DNA of 64,000 nucleotides from JASHSH01 sp036490215 (GTDB lineage Bacteria; Pseudomonadota; Alphaproteobacteria; Rhodospirillales; Magnetospirillaceae): the NCBI GenBank assembly GCA_036490215.1, contig DASXEH010000095.1, positions 251,499 through 315,498 of the forward strand, read 5' to 3'. The notes under the pieces are model-generated. The model saw nothing but the letters and a program-made list of their open reading frames with translations. It did not search any database and was not told the origin of the DNA. Of this stretch, positions 1 to 8,364 are shown in pieces. Positions within the stretch are counted from its first letter, which is position 1. Each line of letters opens with the position of its first letter. The position numbers and the translations under genes were made by a program.

Positions 1-107
1 CAGGCCTGCCCAAATCGTGGCGCTTCGTGGCCGCTTTGCCCGAGCGCGCCATGGGCAAACGCAACGACAGCGATGTGGCCGCCCTTTTCGCCGCAGGGGC
101 ACCGTGA
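1..107 (+). CDS. apeH: Acyl/aryl-AMP ligase of the APE cluster, C-terminal end only
   Basis: Only the last 34 codons are present; the frame begins at base 3 and ends with TGA at 105-107. The readable tail contains LPKSWRFVAALPERAMGKR, which has the look of the extreme C-terminus of AMP-binding acyl-CoA/acyl-ACP ligases, where a Gly-Lys pair near the end holds the catalytic lysine. In APE clusters such a ligase loads the aryl starter onto an acyl carrier protein. The stop overlaps the GTG start of the next gene by 4 bases, so it belongs to the same operon. The family call rests on a short stretch plus context. Confidence 0.65.
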   Translation, partial: GLPKSWRFVAALPERAMGKRNDSDVAALFAAGAP

Positions 108-454
108 TCCTGCCCGCGATCGCGACCGTCGAGGAAAAGTCTGCCGACGAAGTGGTGCTGATCCTCGATGTGCCCCGTGGCCATTCCGCCTTTGCAGGAC
201 ATTTCCCGACCCGTCCCATCCTTCCGGGTGTGGTGCAGATCGACTGGGCCGTGCGTCTGGGCGACACCTTTTTGCACACCGGCCAGACCGTGGCGACGGA
301 CTTTCAGGTCAAGTTCAGCAAGCTGTTCGAGCCAGGCCCGAATTTGATTCTGCGGCTTAAGCTCGATCGTGCGCGTGCGTCCCTGGTCTTCGAATACTGT
401 GCTGGCGATCAGCCCGTCTCGTCGGGTCGCATCAAACTTACGGGCGCGCCGTGA
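104..454 (+). CDS. apeI: ApeI-like hotdog dehydratase (3-hydroxyacyl-ACP dehydratase)
   Basis: A 116-residue hotdog-fold protein. I use the GTG at 104 as start because it overlaps the upstream stop (GTGA) and the similarity to FabZ/FabA-like dehydratases begins there. The stretch GHSAFAGHFPTRPILPGVVQ carries the helix region with the His of the family (H-F-P-x-x-P-I-L-P-G). In APE biosynthesis ApeI and ApeP dehydrate the 3-hydroxyacyl-ACP formed in each round, giving the conjugated polyene. It lies between the ligase and the glycosyltransferase/acyltransferase, the position apeI has in described clusters. It overlaps the next gene by 4 bases. Confidence 0.8.
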   Translation: MILPAIATVEEKSADEVVLILDVPRGHSAFAGHFPTRPILPGVVQIDWAVRLGDTFLHTGQTVATDFQVKFSKLFEPGPNLILRLKLDRARASLVFEYCAGDQPVSSGRIKLTGAP

Positions 455-2091
455 CGCTCTGTGCCATCGTCCCATCCTACAATCATTGGAAGGCGATCGG
501 CGCCGTCATCGCCCGGCTGCATGAATGCGATCTGCCGGTGTTCGTCATCGATGACGGCAGCGTCGAACCGGCGGCGTCGGCGCTCGCCGCGCTTCATGAT
601 CCGGCGCGTGGTGTCACGGTGCATCGCTTGCCCGTCAACCAGGGCAAGGGCACGGCCGTGATCGAAGGCTTCCGATTGGCCTCGGCGGCCGGCTTCACCC
701 ACGCGCTGCAGGTCGATGCCGATGGCCAGCACGATCTCGACGCATTGGCGGCGATGGTGGCGCAAACGGCCAAGCATCCCGATGCATTGATCTCGGGCCT
801 CCCGCAATACGACGACTCGATTCCCGCGGGCCGCAAGATCGGGCGATGGATCACGCATTTCTGGGTGTGGGTCGAGACGCTGAGTTTTCAGATCGCCGAC
901 AGCATGTGCGGCTTCCGCATCTATCCGCTGGCGCCGGTGCGGGCGGTGCTGGAGACGGCGCAGCTCGGCCGCTATATGGACTTCGACACCGAGATCATGG
1001 TGCGATTGTTTTGGCGCGGCATGCCGGTCATCGCGGTGCCGGTCAAGGTCATCTATCCGCCAGACAACACTTCGAACTTCCGGCTCTGGCGCGACAATAT
1101 CCGGATCAGCTGGATGCACGCGCGCCTGGTTTTCGAGATGCTGTGGCGTCTGCCGTCGATCCTACGACACCGCCCGTCGCCTTCGAGCCAATCCGCCCAG
1201 CATTGGGCGACTCTGGCCGAGCGCGGCGCGTATTGGGGGCTGCGGTTCTGTGCTGCCGCCTATCAAATTCTCGGACGCAATGGTTGCCGCGTGGTGCTGA
1301 TGCCGATCGTCGCGTGGTTCTTCCTGGCCGATCAGCGGCAGCGCCGGGCTTCGCGCCTGTTCCTTGATCGCGCTTTGGGCCGCCCGGCCACCGTGTGGGA
1401 CCAGTATCGCCACTTCTTCAGCTTCGCCGAGCGCGCGCTCGATACGTTTGCCGCCTGGATCGGGGCCATTCCGCCGACGGCGGTGACGATGCTGGATCGT
1501 CCGACGCTCAAGGCGGCGATCGACGATCCGCGCGGCGCACTGGTGGTGGTCGCTCATTTCGGCAATGCCGATTTGGCCCGCGCGGTGCTCGATGCGGAGA
1601 CGCGGGCGCGCCTGATGGTTCTGGTCCACACCCGCCATGCGGCCAATTACAATCAGGTGCTGCGCGAGTTCCGCCCCGAAGCCGCGCTCAATCTGATCCA
1701 GGTGACCGAGATCGGACCCGAGACCGCCGTGATATTGAAGGAGCATATCGAACGCGGCGATTGGGTGATCATCGCCGGCGACCGCACGCCGGTGGGCAGC
1801 ATCGGCCGCGTGGTGTCCGCGCCGTTCCTGGGTACCGATGCGCCATTTGCACAGGGACCATGGATCCTCGCTGCGCTTTTAGGGTGCCCGGTCCATCTCC
1901 TGTTTTGCGTCAAGAATCGCGGTGGCTGGGACCTGACCTTGGAGCGGTTCGCCGAGCGGGTGGAATTGCCGCGCGGCGAACGGGAGGCGGCCTTGGCGGG
2001 GTATGTTCGGCGCTATGCGGCCCGGCTCGAAAGTTACGCGCGCGCGGCCCCTTTCCAGTGGTACAACTTCTTCGATTTCTGGGCCCATTGA
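451..2091 (+). CDS. apeJ: Glycosyltransferase family 2 fused to LpxL-type acyltransferase (ApeJ-like)
   Basis: A 546-residue two-domain protein with GTG start inside GTGA. Residues 1-230 are a GT-A glycosyltransferase: VIDDGS near residue 30 and a DADGQHD metal/nucleotide site near residue 90. From about residue 255 to the end there is an LPLAT acyltransferase domain with the HX4D signature in VAHFGNAD near residue 370. This fusion is a known APE cluster component, thought to attach the polyene to a membrane lipid-like anchor with a sugar, at the cytoplasmic face of the inner membrane. The exact sugar and acceptor cannot be read from sequence. Confidence 0.85.
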   Translation: MTLCAIVPSYNHWKAIGAVIARLHECDLPVFVIDDGSVEPAASALAALHDPARGVTVHRLPVNQGKGTAVIEGFRLASAAGFTHALQVDADGQHDLDALAAMVAQTAKHPDALISGLPQYDDSIPAGRKIGRWITHFWVWVETLSFQIADSMCGFRIYPLAPVRAVLETAQLGRYMDFDTEIMVRLFWRGMPVIAVPVKVIYPPDNTSNFRLWRDNIRISWMHARLVFEMLWRLPSILRHRPSPSSQSAQHWATLAERGAYWGLRFCAAAYQILGRNGCRVVLMPIVAWFFLADQRQRRASRLFLDRALGRPATVWDQYRHFFSFAERALDTFAAWIGAIPPTAVTMLDRPTLKAAIDDPRGALVVVAHFGNADLARAVLDAETRARLMVLVHTRHAANYNQVLREFRPEAALNLIQVTEIGPETAVILKEHIERGDWVIIAGDRTPVGSIGRVVSAPFLGTDAPFAQGPWILAALLGCPVHLLFCVKNRGGWDLTLERFAERVELPRGEREAALAGYVRRYAARLESYARAAPFQWYNFFDFWAH

Positions 2092-2098
2092 GGAGCGC

Positions 2099-2506
2099 AT
2101 GGTTTCCGCTGAAGTCACCGTCCGCGCGCAGTTCTACGACATCGACCCGATGCAGGTGGTGTGGCACGGCAACTATCCGCGCTTCCTTGAACAGGCCCGC
2201 TGCGCGCTGCTCGATCTGATCGACTACAACTATCGCCAGATGGAAGACTCGGGCTTCGCCTGGCCGATCGTCGACATGCGCGTCAAATACGTGCGGCCGA
2301 TCCGCTTCGGCCAGGACGTGATCGTCGCCGCCACGCTGGTCGAATTCGAAAATCGCCTCAAGATCGACTACCAGATCCGGGACCAGACTTCGGGCGAGGT
2401 TCTGACCAAGGCGATGACGATCCAGGTGGCGGTGGATCTCAAGACTGGCGAAATGCAGTTCGAGTCGCCGCCTGCGCTCGGCGAAAAAGTGCGGGCACGC
2501 ACATGA
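2099..2506 (+). CDS. apeK: 4HBT-type acyl-CoA/ACP thioesterase (ApeK-like)
   Basis: A 135-residue hotdog thioesterase. The ATG at 2099 is preceded by AGGAG at 2091-2095, which fixes the start. The motif FYDIDPMQVVWHGNYPRFLE near residues 12-31 is the 4-hydroxybenzoyl-CoA thioesterase signature, with Asp (D16) as the likely catalytic residue. In APE clusters this thioesterase acts in editing or release of carrier-bound intermediates. It overlaps the following LolA-like gene by 4 bases (ATGA). Confidence 0.82.
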   Translation: MVSAEVTVRAQFYDIDPMQVVWHGNYPRFLEQARCALLDLIDYNYRQMEDSGFAWPIVDMRVKYVRPIRFGQDVIVAATLVEFENRLKIDYQIRDQTSGEVLTKAMTIQVAVDLKTGEMQFESPPALGEKVRART

Positions 2507-3108
2507 TCCGTCGTATCGCGATTGTCCTGCTGGCATTGATTCCGGGCGTTGCAATCGCTGCAGGACCCGATCCAAGCATCCCGCCCGGCCAGATTCTGCG
2601 CGGTCTTTTCGTGCAGGAACGTCATCTGAAGGGCTTCAAAGCATCCTTCCGATCCGAAGGCCATTTCGTTCTCGCCCCTGAAAAAGGACTGATCTGGGAT
2701 GCCGACAAGCCCTTCGTCGTCAACACGGTGATTACGGCGTCGGGCATTGTGCAGGTCGTTGGCGGCAACGAGACGATGCGGCTGAGCGCCGCGCGCCTGC
2801 CGTTCCTGTCGCGGCTCTACGACATGATGGGTGGTGCACTGGCCGGCAATTGGCAGGCGCTCGAAAAGGATTTTTCGGTCGAACGTTCCGGCGACGCCAA
2901 GGTGTGGACAGTGGTGCTGACGCCGCGCGTGGCCAATGCGCAAATGCCGTTCCGCGGGCTAACCGCGAAGGGCAGCCGCTTCGTCGAATCGGTCGAGATC
3001 ACCGAGGCCAGCGATGACACGGACGATCTCACTTTTGTCGATCAAACCGTGTCCAGCACGCCGCTCTCTTCCGACGAAGAAAAAGAATTCGCCGCGCTGA
3101 ACAAATGA
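2503..3108 (+). CDS. apeL: LolA-like outer-membrane lipoprotein carrier protein of the APE cluster
   Basis: A 201-residue protein with an N-terminal signal peptide (RRIAIVLLALIPGVAIAA), so periplasmic. The mature part (FKASFRSEGHFVLAPEKGLIWD) has the LolA-like beta-sheet pattern in which the substrate-contact Trp follows a G-x-x-W/x-I-W motif. In APE clusters it is proposed to ferry the lipid-linked pigment across the periplasm with the MMPL exporter encoded next. It overlaps the exporter gene by 4 bases. It is distinct from housekeeping LolA, which normally sits elsewhere. Confidence 0.78.
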   Translation: MIRRIAIVLLALIPGVAIAAGPDPSIPPGQILRGLFVQERHLKGFKASFRSEGHFVLAPEKGLIWDADKPFVVNTVITASGIVQVVGGNETMRLSAARLPFLSRLYDMMGGALAGNWQALEKDFSVERSGDAKVWTVVLTPRVANAQMPFRGLTAKGSRFVESVEITEASDDTDDLTFVDQTVSSTPLSSDEEKEFAALNK

Positions 3109-5402
3109 CGCGCCTCTTCGCTCTTCTGTGGCTGGTCGCCGTCGTGATCGCGGGCGGCTATCTCGCCTATCGCGTCCATGAAGGTCTCGCCTTCCGCACC
3201 GATCTCCTGGCGCTGTTGCCGCGCGAAGAGCAGAATCCGGTCCTGCAAAAGGCTGACGATGCGGTGACGCAAGCCCTATCGCGGAAGCTGGTTTTGTTGG
3301 TGGGCGATGCCGATCGGGCCGAGGCGCGCGCCGCGGCCACAGAATTGACACAGAGACTGCAAGCATCGGGTGTCGCCGCTATCACCACATCCGGCTTCGA
3401 TCCGGATCATTTGCGGCAAATGGGCCAACTCTACTTCCCCTATCGGCGTGGTTTGCTGTCCGAGGACGATCGGCGCCTGCTCCAGGCTGGCAAAGGCGAG
3501 GAGATCGCCACGCGCGCCCTCTCGCGCGTCTACGGCTTTGTCGGCACCGCCGATCCGCGCCTGATCAAGAGCGATCCGTTCCTCCTGTTGCAGTCCTTTT
3601 TCACCGGGCTGCCGCTGCCGTTATCAAAGCTGACCCTGGACGACGGCATGCTCTCGGTGACGAATGGCGGCATGGTTTGGGTTCTGGTCGCGGCGCAGCT
3701 GACCGGCGAACCCTATGCACTCGATACGCAAAAGCGTCTCACCACCACGCTCGACATCGATGGGCTCACGGCGCAGCAGCCCGGCTTACAAGTGCTGCGC
3801 CTCGGAGCGGTGTTCTTCGCCCAAACGGGCGCCGAGGAAGCGTTGAACGAAACCTCGACCATCGGTTTGCTGTCGACGCTAGGCACGATCCTGCTCGTGC
3901 TCGTGGCCTATCGCGCCGTGGTGCCGCTCGTCTCCAGCGTGCTGGTGATCGGCGTCGGGATCGGTGTCGCCTTGGCCGCGAGCTTGGCGATCTTCGGCAA
4001 TCTGCATGTCGGCGCGTTGCTCTTTGGCGTCAGCTTGATCGGCGTCGCCGTCGATTATTCCCTGCAATACAGCACCGAGGCGTTTGCCGGCCTCGCCACA
4101 CCTGCCGAACGGCTGCGCCGTGTGTTCAAAGGCATCTGCATGGGCACCGCCACCACGGTGATCGGGTATCTAACCTTGCTGCTGGCGCCGTTTCCGGGCC
4201 TGCACCAGATCGCCACCTTTTCGGCTGTCGGTCTCGTTGCGGCTTGGATCACCGTGGTCCTTTGGTTGCCCCGGATCGATCGGGTGCGCGCGCCGCGGCA
4301 TGGCGCCAAGCCGCTGGCTTGGGCTGGTGCAGCGCTGTCGTTCTGGGAGGCGCCACGCTGGCATCGCGTGCGGCGGGGAATCATGGTCGTCGCGGGCCTC
4401 GTGGTCGTGATCGGGCTGACCCAGGTCCACGCCGATGACGAAGTGCGGCATCTCCAGGCAACCTCGGCCGATTTGATCGCGCAGCAGGACCGCATCCAGC
4501 ATCTGATCGGGTCCTCGGCGGGCAATCAATTCTTCCTGATCCAGGCCAAAGACGACGAGAGCGCGCTGCGGACCGAGGAAGCGCTTGCCGATCGTCTCGG
4601 CCCGCTGGTGGCCAAAGGCGCCTTGGCTGGATTTCAGTTGCCCGCGGCTTACATTCCATCGGCGGCGCGGCAGTTGGACAATCGCCACCTCATCGCCCAA
4701 CAGCTCGATCCGCTGCTGCCTAAGCAGCTCGATCAGCTGGGGCTGACCGAAACGCCACCGACCGCGGATGACGCCGCGCCTGCGCTCACGCTCAATCAGG
4801 CATTGGGTGCGAATGGCCCGCTCGCATTCCTTTCGTCGCTGGTGCTCGAACCCGGCCTGCATGTGGCGACACTCGATGGTATTGCAAAGCTGGATGAGGT
4901 CGCGGCGGCGGCCGATGGTTTGGAGGGCGTGCGCTTCGTCGATCCCGCCGGGCAGTTCAGCGCACTGCTCGGCAAATATCGGATTCGCGCCCTGGAATTG
5001 CTGGCGCTGTCCGCCGCTCTGATGGCACCGCTGCTCGCGCGAGGCTATGGGATCAAGGGCGCCTTCTGGATCATGACGCCGCCCTTGCTGGCCGTCGCGC
5101 TTGCCTTGGCGATCCGCGCCCTGGCCGGTGGCACCTTCACCTTCTTCGATGCAATGGGGCTGGTGCTGGTTCTATCGATCGGCGTCGACTATGCCGTGTT
5201 CTGCGCAGGGACGTCAGGCGATCGCAAGCCGGTGACCATGCTGGCAGTGGCACTGGCCGCATGCACCGCGCTGATGTCTTTCGGGCTGCTGGCGCTGAGT
5301 CGGGTCACGGCCGTCCACGCTTTCGGGGCGACGATGCTGACGGGCATCGTGCTGGCTTTCGTCTTTGCGCCGATGGCCCGATGGGGAGCGCGCGCATCAT
5401 GA
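3105..5402 (+). CDS. apeM: MMPL/RND-family exporter of the APE cluster
   Basis: A 765-residue inner-membrane protein with two copies of the MMPL half: an N-terminal TM helix (LFALLWLVAVVIAGGYLAY), a periplasmic loop, then five hydrophobic helices at about residues 255-395, another loop, and five more helices at about 625-760. The helix-4 regions carry acidic pairs (GVAVDYSLQY near residue 318 and GVDYAVFC near 700) typical of proton-driven RND proteins. It likely moves the aryl polyene lipid out of the inner membrane. It is flanked by the LolA-like and DUF3261 lipoprotein genes with 4-base overlaps. Confidence 0.85.
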   Translation: MTRLFALLWLVAVVIAGGYLAYRVHEGLAFRTDLLALLPREEQNPVLQKADDAVTQALSRKLVLLVGDADRAEARAAATELTQRLQASGVAAITTSGFDPDHLRQMGQLYFPYRRGLLSEDDRRLLQAGKGEEIATRALSRVYGFVGTADPRLIKSDPFLLLQSFFTGLPLPLSKLTLDDGMLSVTNGGMVWVLVAAQLTGEPYALDTQKRLTTTLDIDGLTAQQPGLQVLRLGAVFFAQTGAEEALNETSTIGLLSTLGTILLVLVAYRAVVPLVSSVLVIGVGIGVALAASLAIFGNLHVGALLFGVSLIGVAVDYSLQYSTEAFAGLATPAERLRRVFKGICMGTATTVIGYLTLLLAPFPGLHQIATFSAVGLVAAWITVVLWLPRIDRVRAPRHGAKPLAWAGAALSFWEAPRWHRVRRGIMVVAGLVVVIGLTQVHADDEVRHLQATSADLIAQQDRIQHLIGSSAGNQFFLIQAKDDESALRTEEALADRLGPLVAKGALAGFQLPAAYIPSAARQLDNRHLIAQQLDPLLPKQLDQLGLTETPPTADDAAPALTLNQALGANGPLAFLSSLVLEPGLHVATLDGIAKLDEVAAAADGLEGVRFVDPAGQFSALLGKYRIRALELLALSAALMAPLLARGYGIKGAFWIMTPPLLAVALALAIRALAGGTFTFFDAMGLVLVLSIGVDYAVFCAGTSGDRKPVTMLAVALAACTALMSFGLLALSRVTAVHAFGATMLTGIVLAFVFAPMARWGARAS

Positions 5403-5995
5403 TCACGCTGTCGCGCTCTCGTATTGTCGTGGCTGCCGTTGTCGCTCTGGTGCTGGCCGCCTGTGCCACGCGGCAGGACATGGAAGCGCCCGAGGGGACG
5501 GTCCGGATCGCGCCTACGCTGTTCATGACCTTGCCTAAGCCGTCCGACCTCGGCCGGTCTGTCGAGACCACGCAACTGGTCACCGCCCATTATCGGGACA
5601 AGACGTTCGTCTTCGAGGGCCATATCAGTGCGACGCCCGAGCAATTCCTGCTGGTCGGGCTGGATCCCACGGGCAATCGTGCTCTCACCCTGACTTGGAC
5701 TGATCAGAAACTGTCGGTCGAAACGGCATCCACGCTGCCATCGCAATTGCACCCGGAAAATATGCTCGCCGATATCGTCATTCTCTGTTGGCCCGAAGAC
5801 AGTCTGCGCCGTGCCTTGGCGGGATCGACAGGGGTACTGACCGTTACGCCGAACCGCCGGTCGATTACCGTCGATGGGAAAGAGGTGATCCGCGCCGACT
5901 ACCAAACCACTGACCCATGGAATGGGTCGATGATCTATCGCAATATCGCCTGGGGTTATGAGCTCGACGTCCAATCGGCGGAGCAGGGGCGGTGA
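5399..5995 (+). CDS. apeN: DUF3261 lipoprotein of the APE cluster
   Basis: A 198-residue lipoprotein. ATG at 5399 overlaps the exporter stop (ATGA), and the protein starts with a signal sequence ending in a lipobox, LVLAAC, so Cys21 would be lipidated. DUF3261 proteins occur almost only in APE-type clusters and are assumed to act at the outer membrane in placing the pigment; their biochemistry is not established. It overlaps the ketosynthase gene by 4 bases. Confidence 0.8.
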   Translation: MITLSRSRIVVAAVVALVLAACATRQDMEAPEGTVRIAPTLFMTLPKPSDLGRSVETTQLVTAHYRDKTFVFEGHISATPEQFLLVGLDPTGNRALTLTWTDQKLSVETASTLPSQLHPENMLADIVILCWPEDSLRRALAGSTGVLTVTPNRRSITVDGKEVIRADYQTTDPWNGSMIYRNIAWGYELDVQSAEQGR

Positions 5996-7173
5996 GATTC
6001 TATTTGAACGAGTGCGGCATCGCGTGTCCGTTGGGTCTCGGCAAGGCCCAAGTGGCGCGCGGCCTTGCCGCCGGGCAGCGGGCTTTGTCGCCGCGAACCG
6101 GGCTGGTGCCCGGACGCTCGGTCGCCGTGGGTGCGGTCGACGCGCCTTTGCCGCCTTCGTCCCCGGGCCTCGCTGCACTCGATAGCCGCAACAATCGCTT
6201 GATGTGGGCCGCGGTGCTCGAGATTCAGCCGGCTATAGCGGCGGCCATCGAACAGTATGGCCGTGACCGCGTGGCTGTGGTGCTGGGGACCAGCACGTCC
6301 GGCATGTCCGACGGTGAGGAAGCGCTGGCGCAGCGGCGGCGCGATGGCCAATGGCCCGCGCAGTTCGAGTATCGGCAACAGGAGTGCGGCAGCCTCAGCA
6401 CTTTCGTCGCGCGTGCCCTAGGCCTGACCGGTCCCGCCTATACGATCGCCACGGCCTGTTCGTCGAGCGCCAAGGTTCTGGCTTCGGCGCGACGTTTGAT
6501 CCGCGCCGGGCTGGTCGATGCGGCGGTGGTCGGCGGCGCCGACACGCTCTGCAAGATGACGCTGAACGGTTTCAATGCGCTCGAGGCTTTATCTAAGGAT
6601 GTGTGCAACCCGTTCAGCGCCAATCGCGACGGGATCAATATCGGCGAAGGCGCGGCGGCGTTCCTGTTGACGACCGAGCCGGGGGCGGTGGAATTGCTCG
6701 GCGTCGGCGAAACCTCAGACGCCCATCACGCTACTGCGCCAGATCCCGAGGGCGAGGGTGCCCGCGCGGCCATGGCCGAGGCTTTGGCGGATGCGCATAT
6801 CGGGGTCGAAGACATCGCCTATATCAATCTCCACGGCACGGCGACGCCACTGAACGATGCGATGGAGAGCAAAGCGATCGCCGCGTTATTTTCCCAATCG
6901 GTTCCTTGCAGTTCCACCAAGAGCATGACCGGCCACATGCTGGGCGGCACCGGCGGCGTCGAGGCGGCGTTCCTGTGGTTGACGCTCAATCCGGATACGA
7001 CATCGGGCTACCTGCCGCCCCATGTCTGGGACGGTGTTGCCGATCCGAAATTGCCGTCCCTAACGATGGTTGCACCCCACACGCCGCTGCCCAATCATCT
7101 GGGCCTTGCGATGCTCAGCAATGCGTTCGGCTTCGGCGGTAGCAACGTTTCTGTGATCCTCGGGCGGCCATGA
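5992..7173 (+). CDS. apeO: Beta-ketoacyl-ACP synthase (ApeO-like)
   Basis: A 393-residue thiolase-fold ketosynthase with GTG start in GTGA. The catalytic triad is visible: Cys in TACSSSAKV near residue 154, His in NLHGTATPLND near 281, and His in SMTGHMLGGTGG near 312. It extends the polyene chain by decarboxylative condensation with malonyl-ACP; in described APE systems ApeO pairs with the chain-length-factor-like ApeC, which is not in this window. It overlaps the dehydratase gene by 4 bases. Confidence 0.85.
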   Translation: MRFYLNECGIACPLGLGKAQVARGLAAGQRALSPRTGLVPGRSVAVGAVDAPLPPSSPGLAALDSRNNRLMWAAVLEIQPAIAAAIEQYGRDRVAVVLGTSTSGMSDGEEALAQRRRDGQWPAQFEYRQQECGSLSTFVARALGLTGPAYTIATACSSSAKVLASARRLIRAGLVDAAVVGGADTLCKMTLNGFNALEALSKDVCNPFSANRDGINIGEGAAAFLLTTEPGAVELLGVGETSDAHHATAPDPEGEGARAAMAEALADAHIGVEDIAYINLHGTATPLNDAMESKAIAALFSQSVPCSSTKSMTGHMLGGTGGVEAAFLWLTLNPDTTSGYLPPHVWDGVADPKLPSLTMVAPHTPLPNHLGLAMLSNAFGFGGSNVSVILGRP

Positions 7174-7634
7174 CTCATTCGCCCTCTTTTTCGCCGAACG
7201 ATCTTTTGCTCCATCGCCCGCCGGCGCTTCTGCTCGATGCCTTCATTGGCAGCGACGGCGACTCGATCACCATGGCGGTTGTGGTCCGCGCCGATGATCC
7301 GTTTTTTCGCGAAGGACTGGGTATCCCGGCCCATATCGCGATCGAATGGATGGCGCAGACGGCCGGTGCTTTCGCGGGCCTCGACGCGAAGAAAGCCGGC
7401 GAAGCGGTGCGTATCGGCTTCCTGCTCGGCACACGCAATTTTCGCGCAAACCGGCCGTGGTTCGCGAAAGGCGAGCGGCTGACGGTGACCGCCAAGCTGA
7501 TCTTCCGCGAAGAAGGGATGGCGGTTTTCGAGTGCCGCGTCGATGCAGCGGATGGCACCGAAGCGGCCGCTGCGCGGTTGACCGTCTACCAACCCGGAGA
7601 CGGCGAGCAAAATGGTGGCCAGACCCATGGCTAA
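7170..7634 (+). CDS. apeP: ApeP-like hotdog dehydratase
   Basis: A 154-residue hotdog protein. The stretch LLLHRPPALLLDAF near residues 12-25 and HIAIEWMAQTAGAFAG near 52-67 match the 3-hydroxylacyl-ACP dehydratase-like family used as the second APE dehydratase, where His15 and Glu56 would be the catalytic pair. ApeI and ApeP are reported partners in aryl polyene formation. The last 23 bases overlap the ketoreductase gene if the earliest ATG there is used. Confidence 0.8.
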   Translation: MTHSPSFSPNDLLLHRPPALLLDAFIGSDGDSITMAVVVRADDPFFREGLGIPAHIAIEWMAQTAGAFAGLDAKKAGEAVRIGFLLGTRNFRANRPWFAKGERLTVTAKLIFREEGMAVFECRVDAADGTEAAAARLTVYQPGDGEQNGGQTHG

Positions 7635-8364
7635 CGCCCCGGACCGCACGATTCTCGTCACCGGCGCCAGCAAGGGCATCGGCCGTGCGATCGCCATTCG
7701 CCTGGCGCACGACGGATTCAAGATCGTCGTCCATTACAGCACCGACAAAGCGGGCGCCGAGGCGACGCTGGATGCGGTTCGCGGCGCAGGTTCCGACGGA
7801 CGGTTGATCGCCTTCGATATCAGCGACCGCGAGGCCTGTCGTGCGGCATTGGAAGCGGAGATCGCGGCGTATGGGTCTTATTACGGTGTGGTTTTGAACG
7901 CCGGTATCGTACGCGACAACGCGTTTCCCGCGATGACGGACAGCGATTGGGATGCTGTGCTCGGCACCAACATGGATGGGTTCTACAACGTGCTGCGCCC
8001 GGCGGTGATGCCGATGGTGTCGGCGCGGCGTGGTGGGCGCATCGTGACGCTTTCATCCGTCTCAGGTCTTGTCGGCAATCGCGGCCAGGTCAACTACAGC
8101 GCCGCCAAGGCCGGGATCATCGGCGCTACCAAGGCGCTGGCGATCGAACTGGCCAAGCGCAATATCACGGTCAATTGCGTCGCGCCGGGTGTGATCGAAA
8201 CGCAGATGACCGCGAGTCTGCCGCTCGACGAGATCGCCAAGATCGTGCCGATGCGGCGCATGGGCAAGCCCGAGGATGTGGCGGCCGCCGTTGCCTTCCT
8301 CTGTTCGGACGAGGCGGCTTACGTGACGCGGCAGGTGATATCGGTGAACGGGGGAATGGTGTGA
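7612..8364 (+). CDS. apeQ: 3-oxoacyl-ACP reductase, FabG-like (ApeQ)
   Basis: A 250-residue SDR reductase. It shows the Rossmann motif TGASKGIGRA at residues 18-27, NAG near 101, the catalytic Ser in LSSVSG near 146 and the YSAAK motif near 161. It reduces the 3-ketoacyl-ACP with NADPH in each APE cycle. Two starts are possible: ATG 7612, or ATG 7627 (MANAPD...), which leaves a shorter 8-base overlap with apeP and fits the FabG N-terminus better. The stop overlaps the next start as TGATG. Confidence 0.85.
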   Translation: MVARPMANAPDRTILVTGASKGIGRAIAIRLAHDGFKIVVHYSTDKAGAEATLDAVRGAGSDGRLIAFDISDREACRAALEAEIAAYGSYYGVVLNAGIVRDNAFPAMTDSDWDAVLGTNMDGFYNVLRPAVMPMVSARRGGRIVTLSSVSGLVGNRGQVNYSAAKAGIIGATKALAIELAKRNITVNCVAPGVIETQMTASLPLDEIAKIVPMRRMGKPEDVAAAVAFLCSDEAAYVTRQVISVNGGMV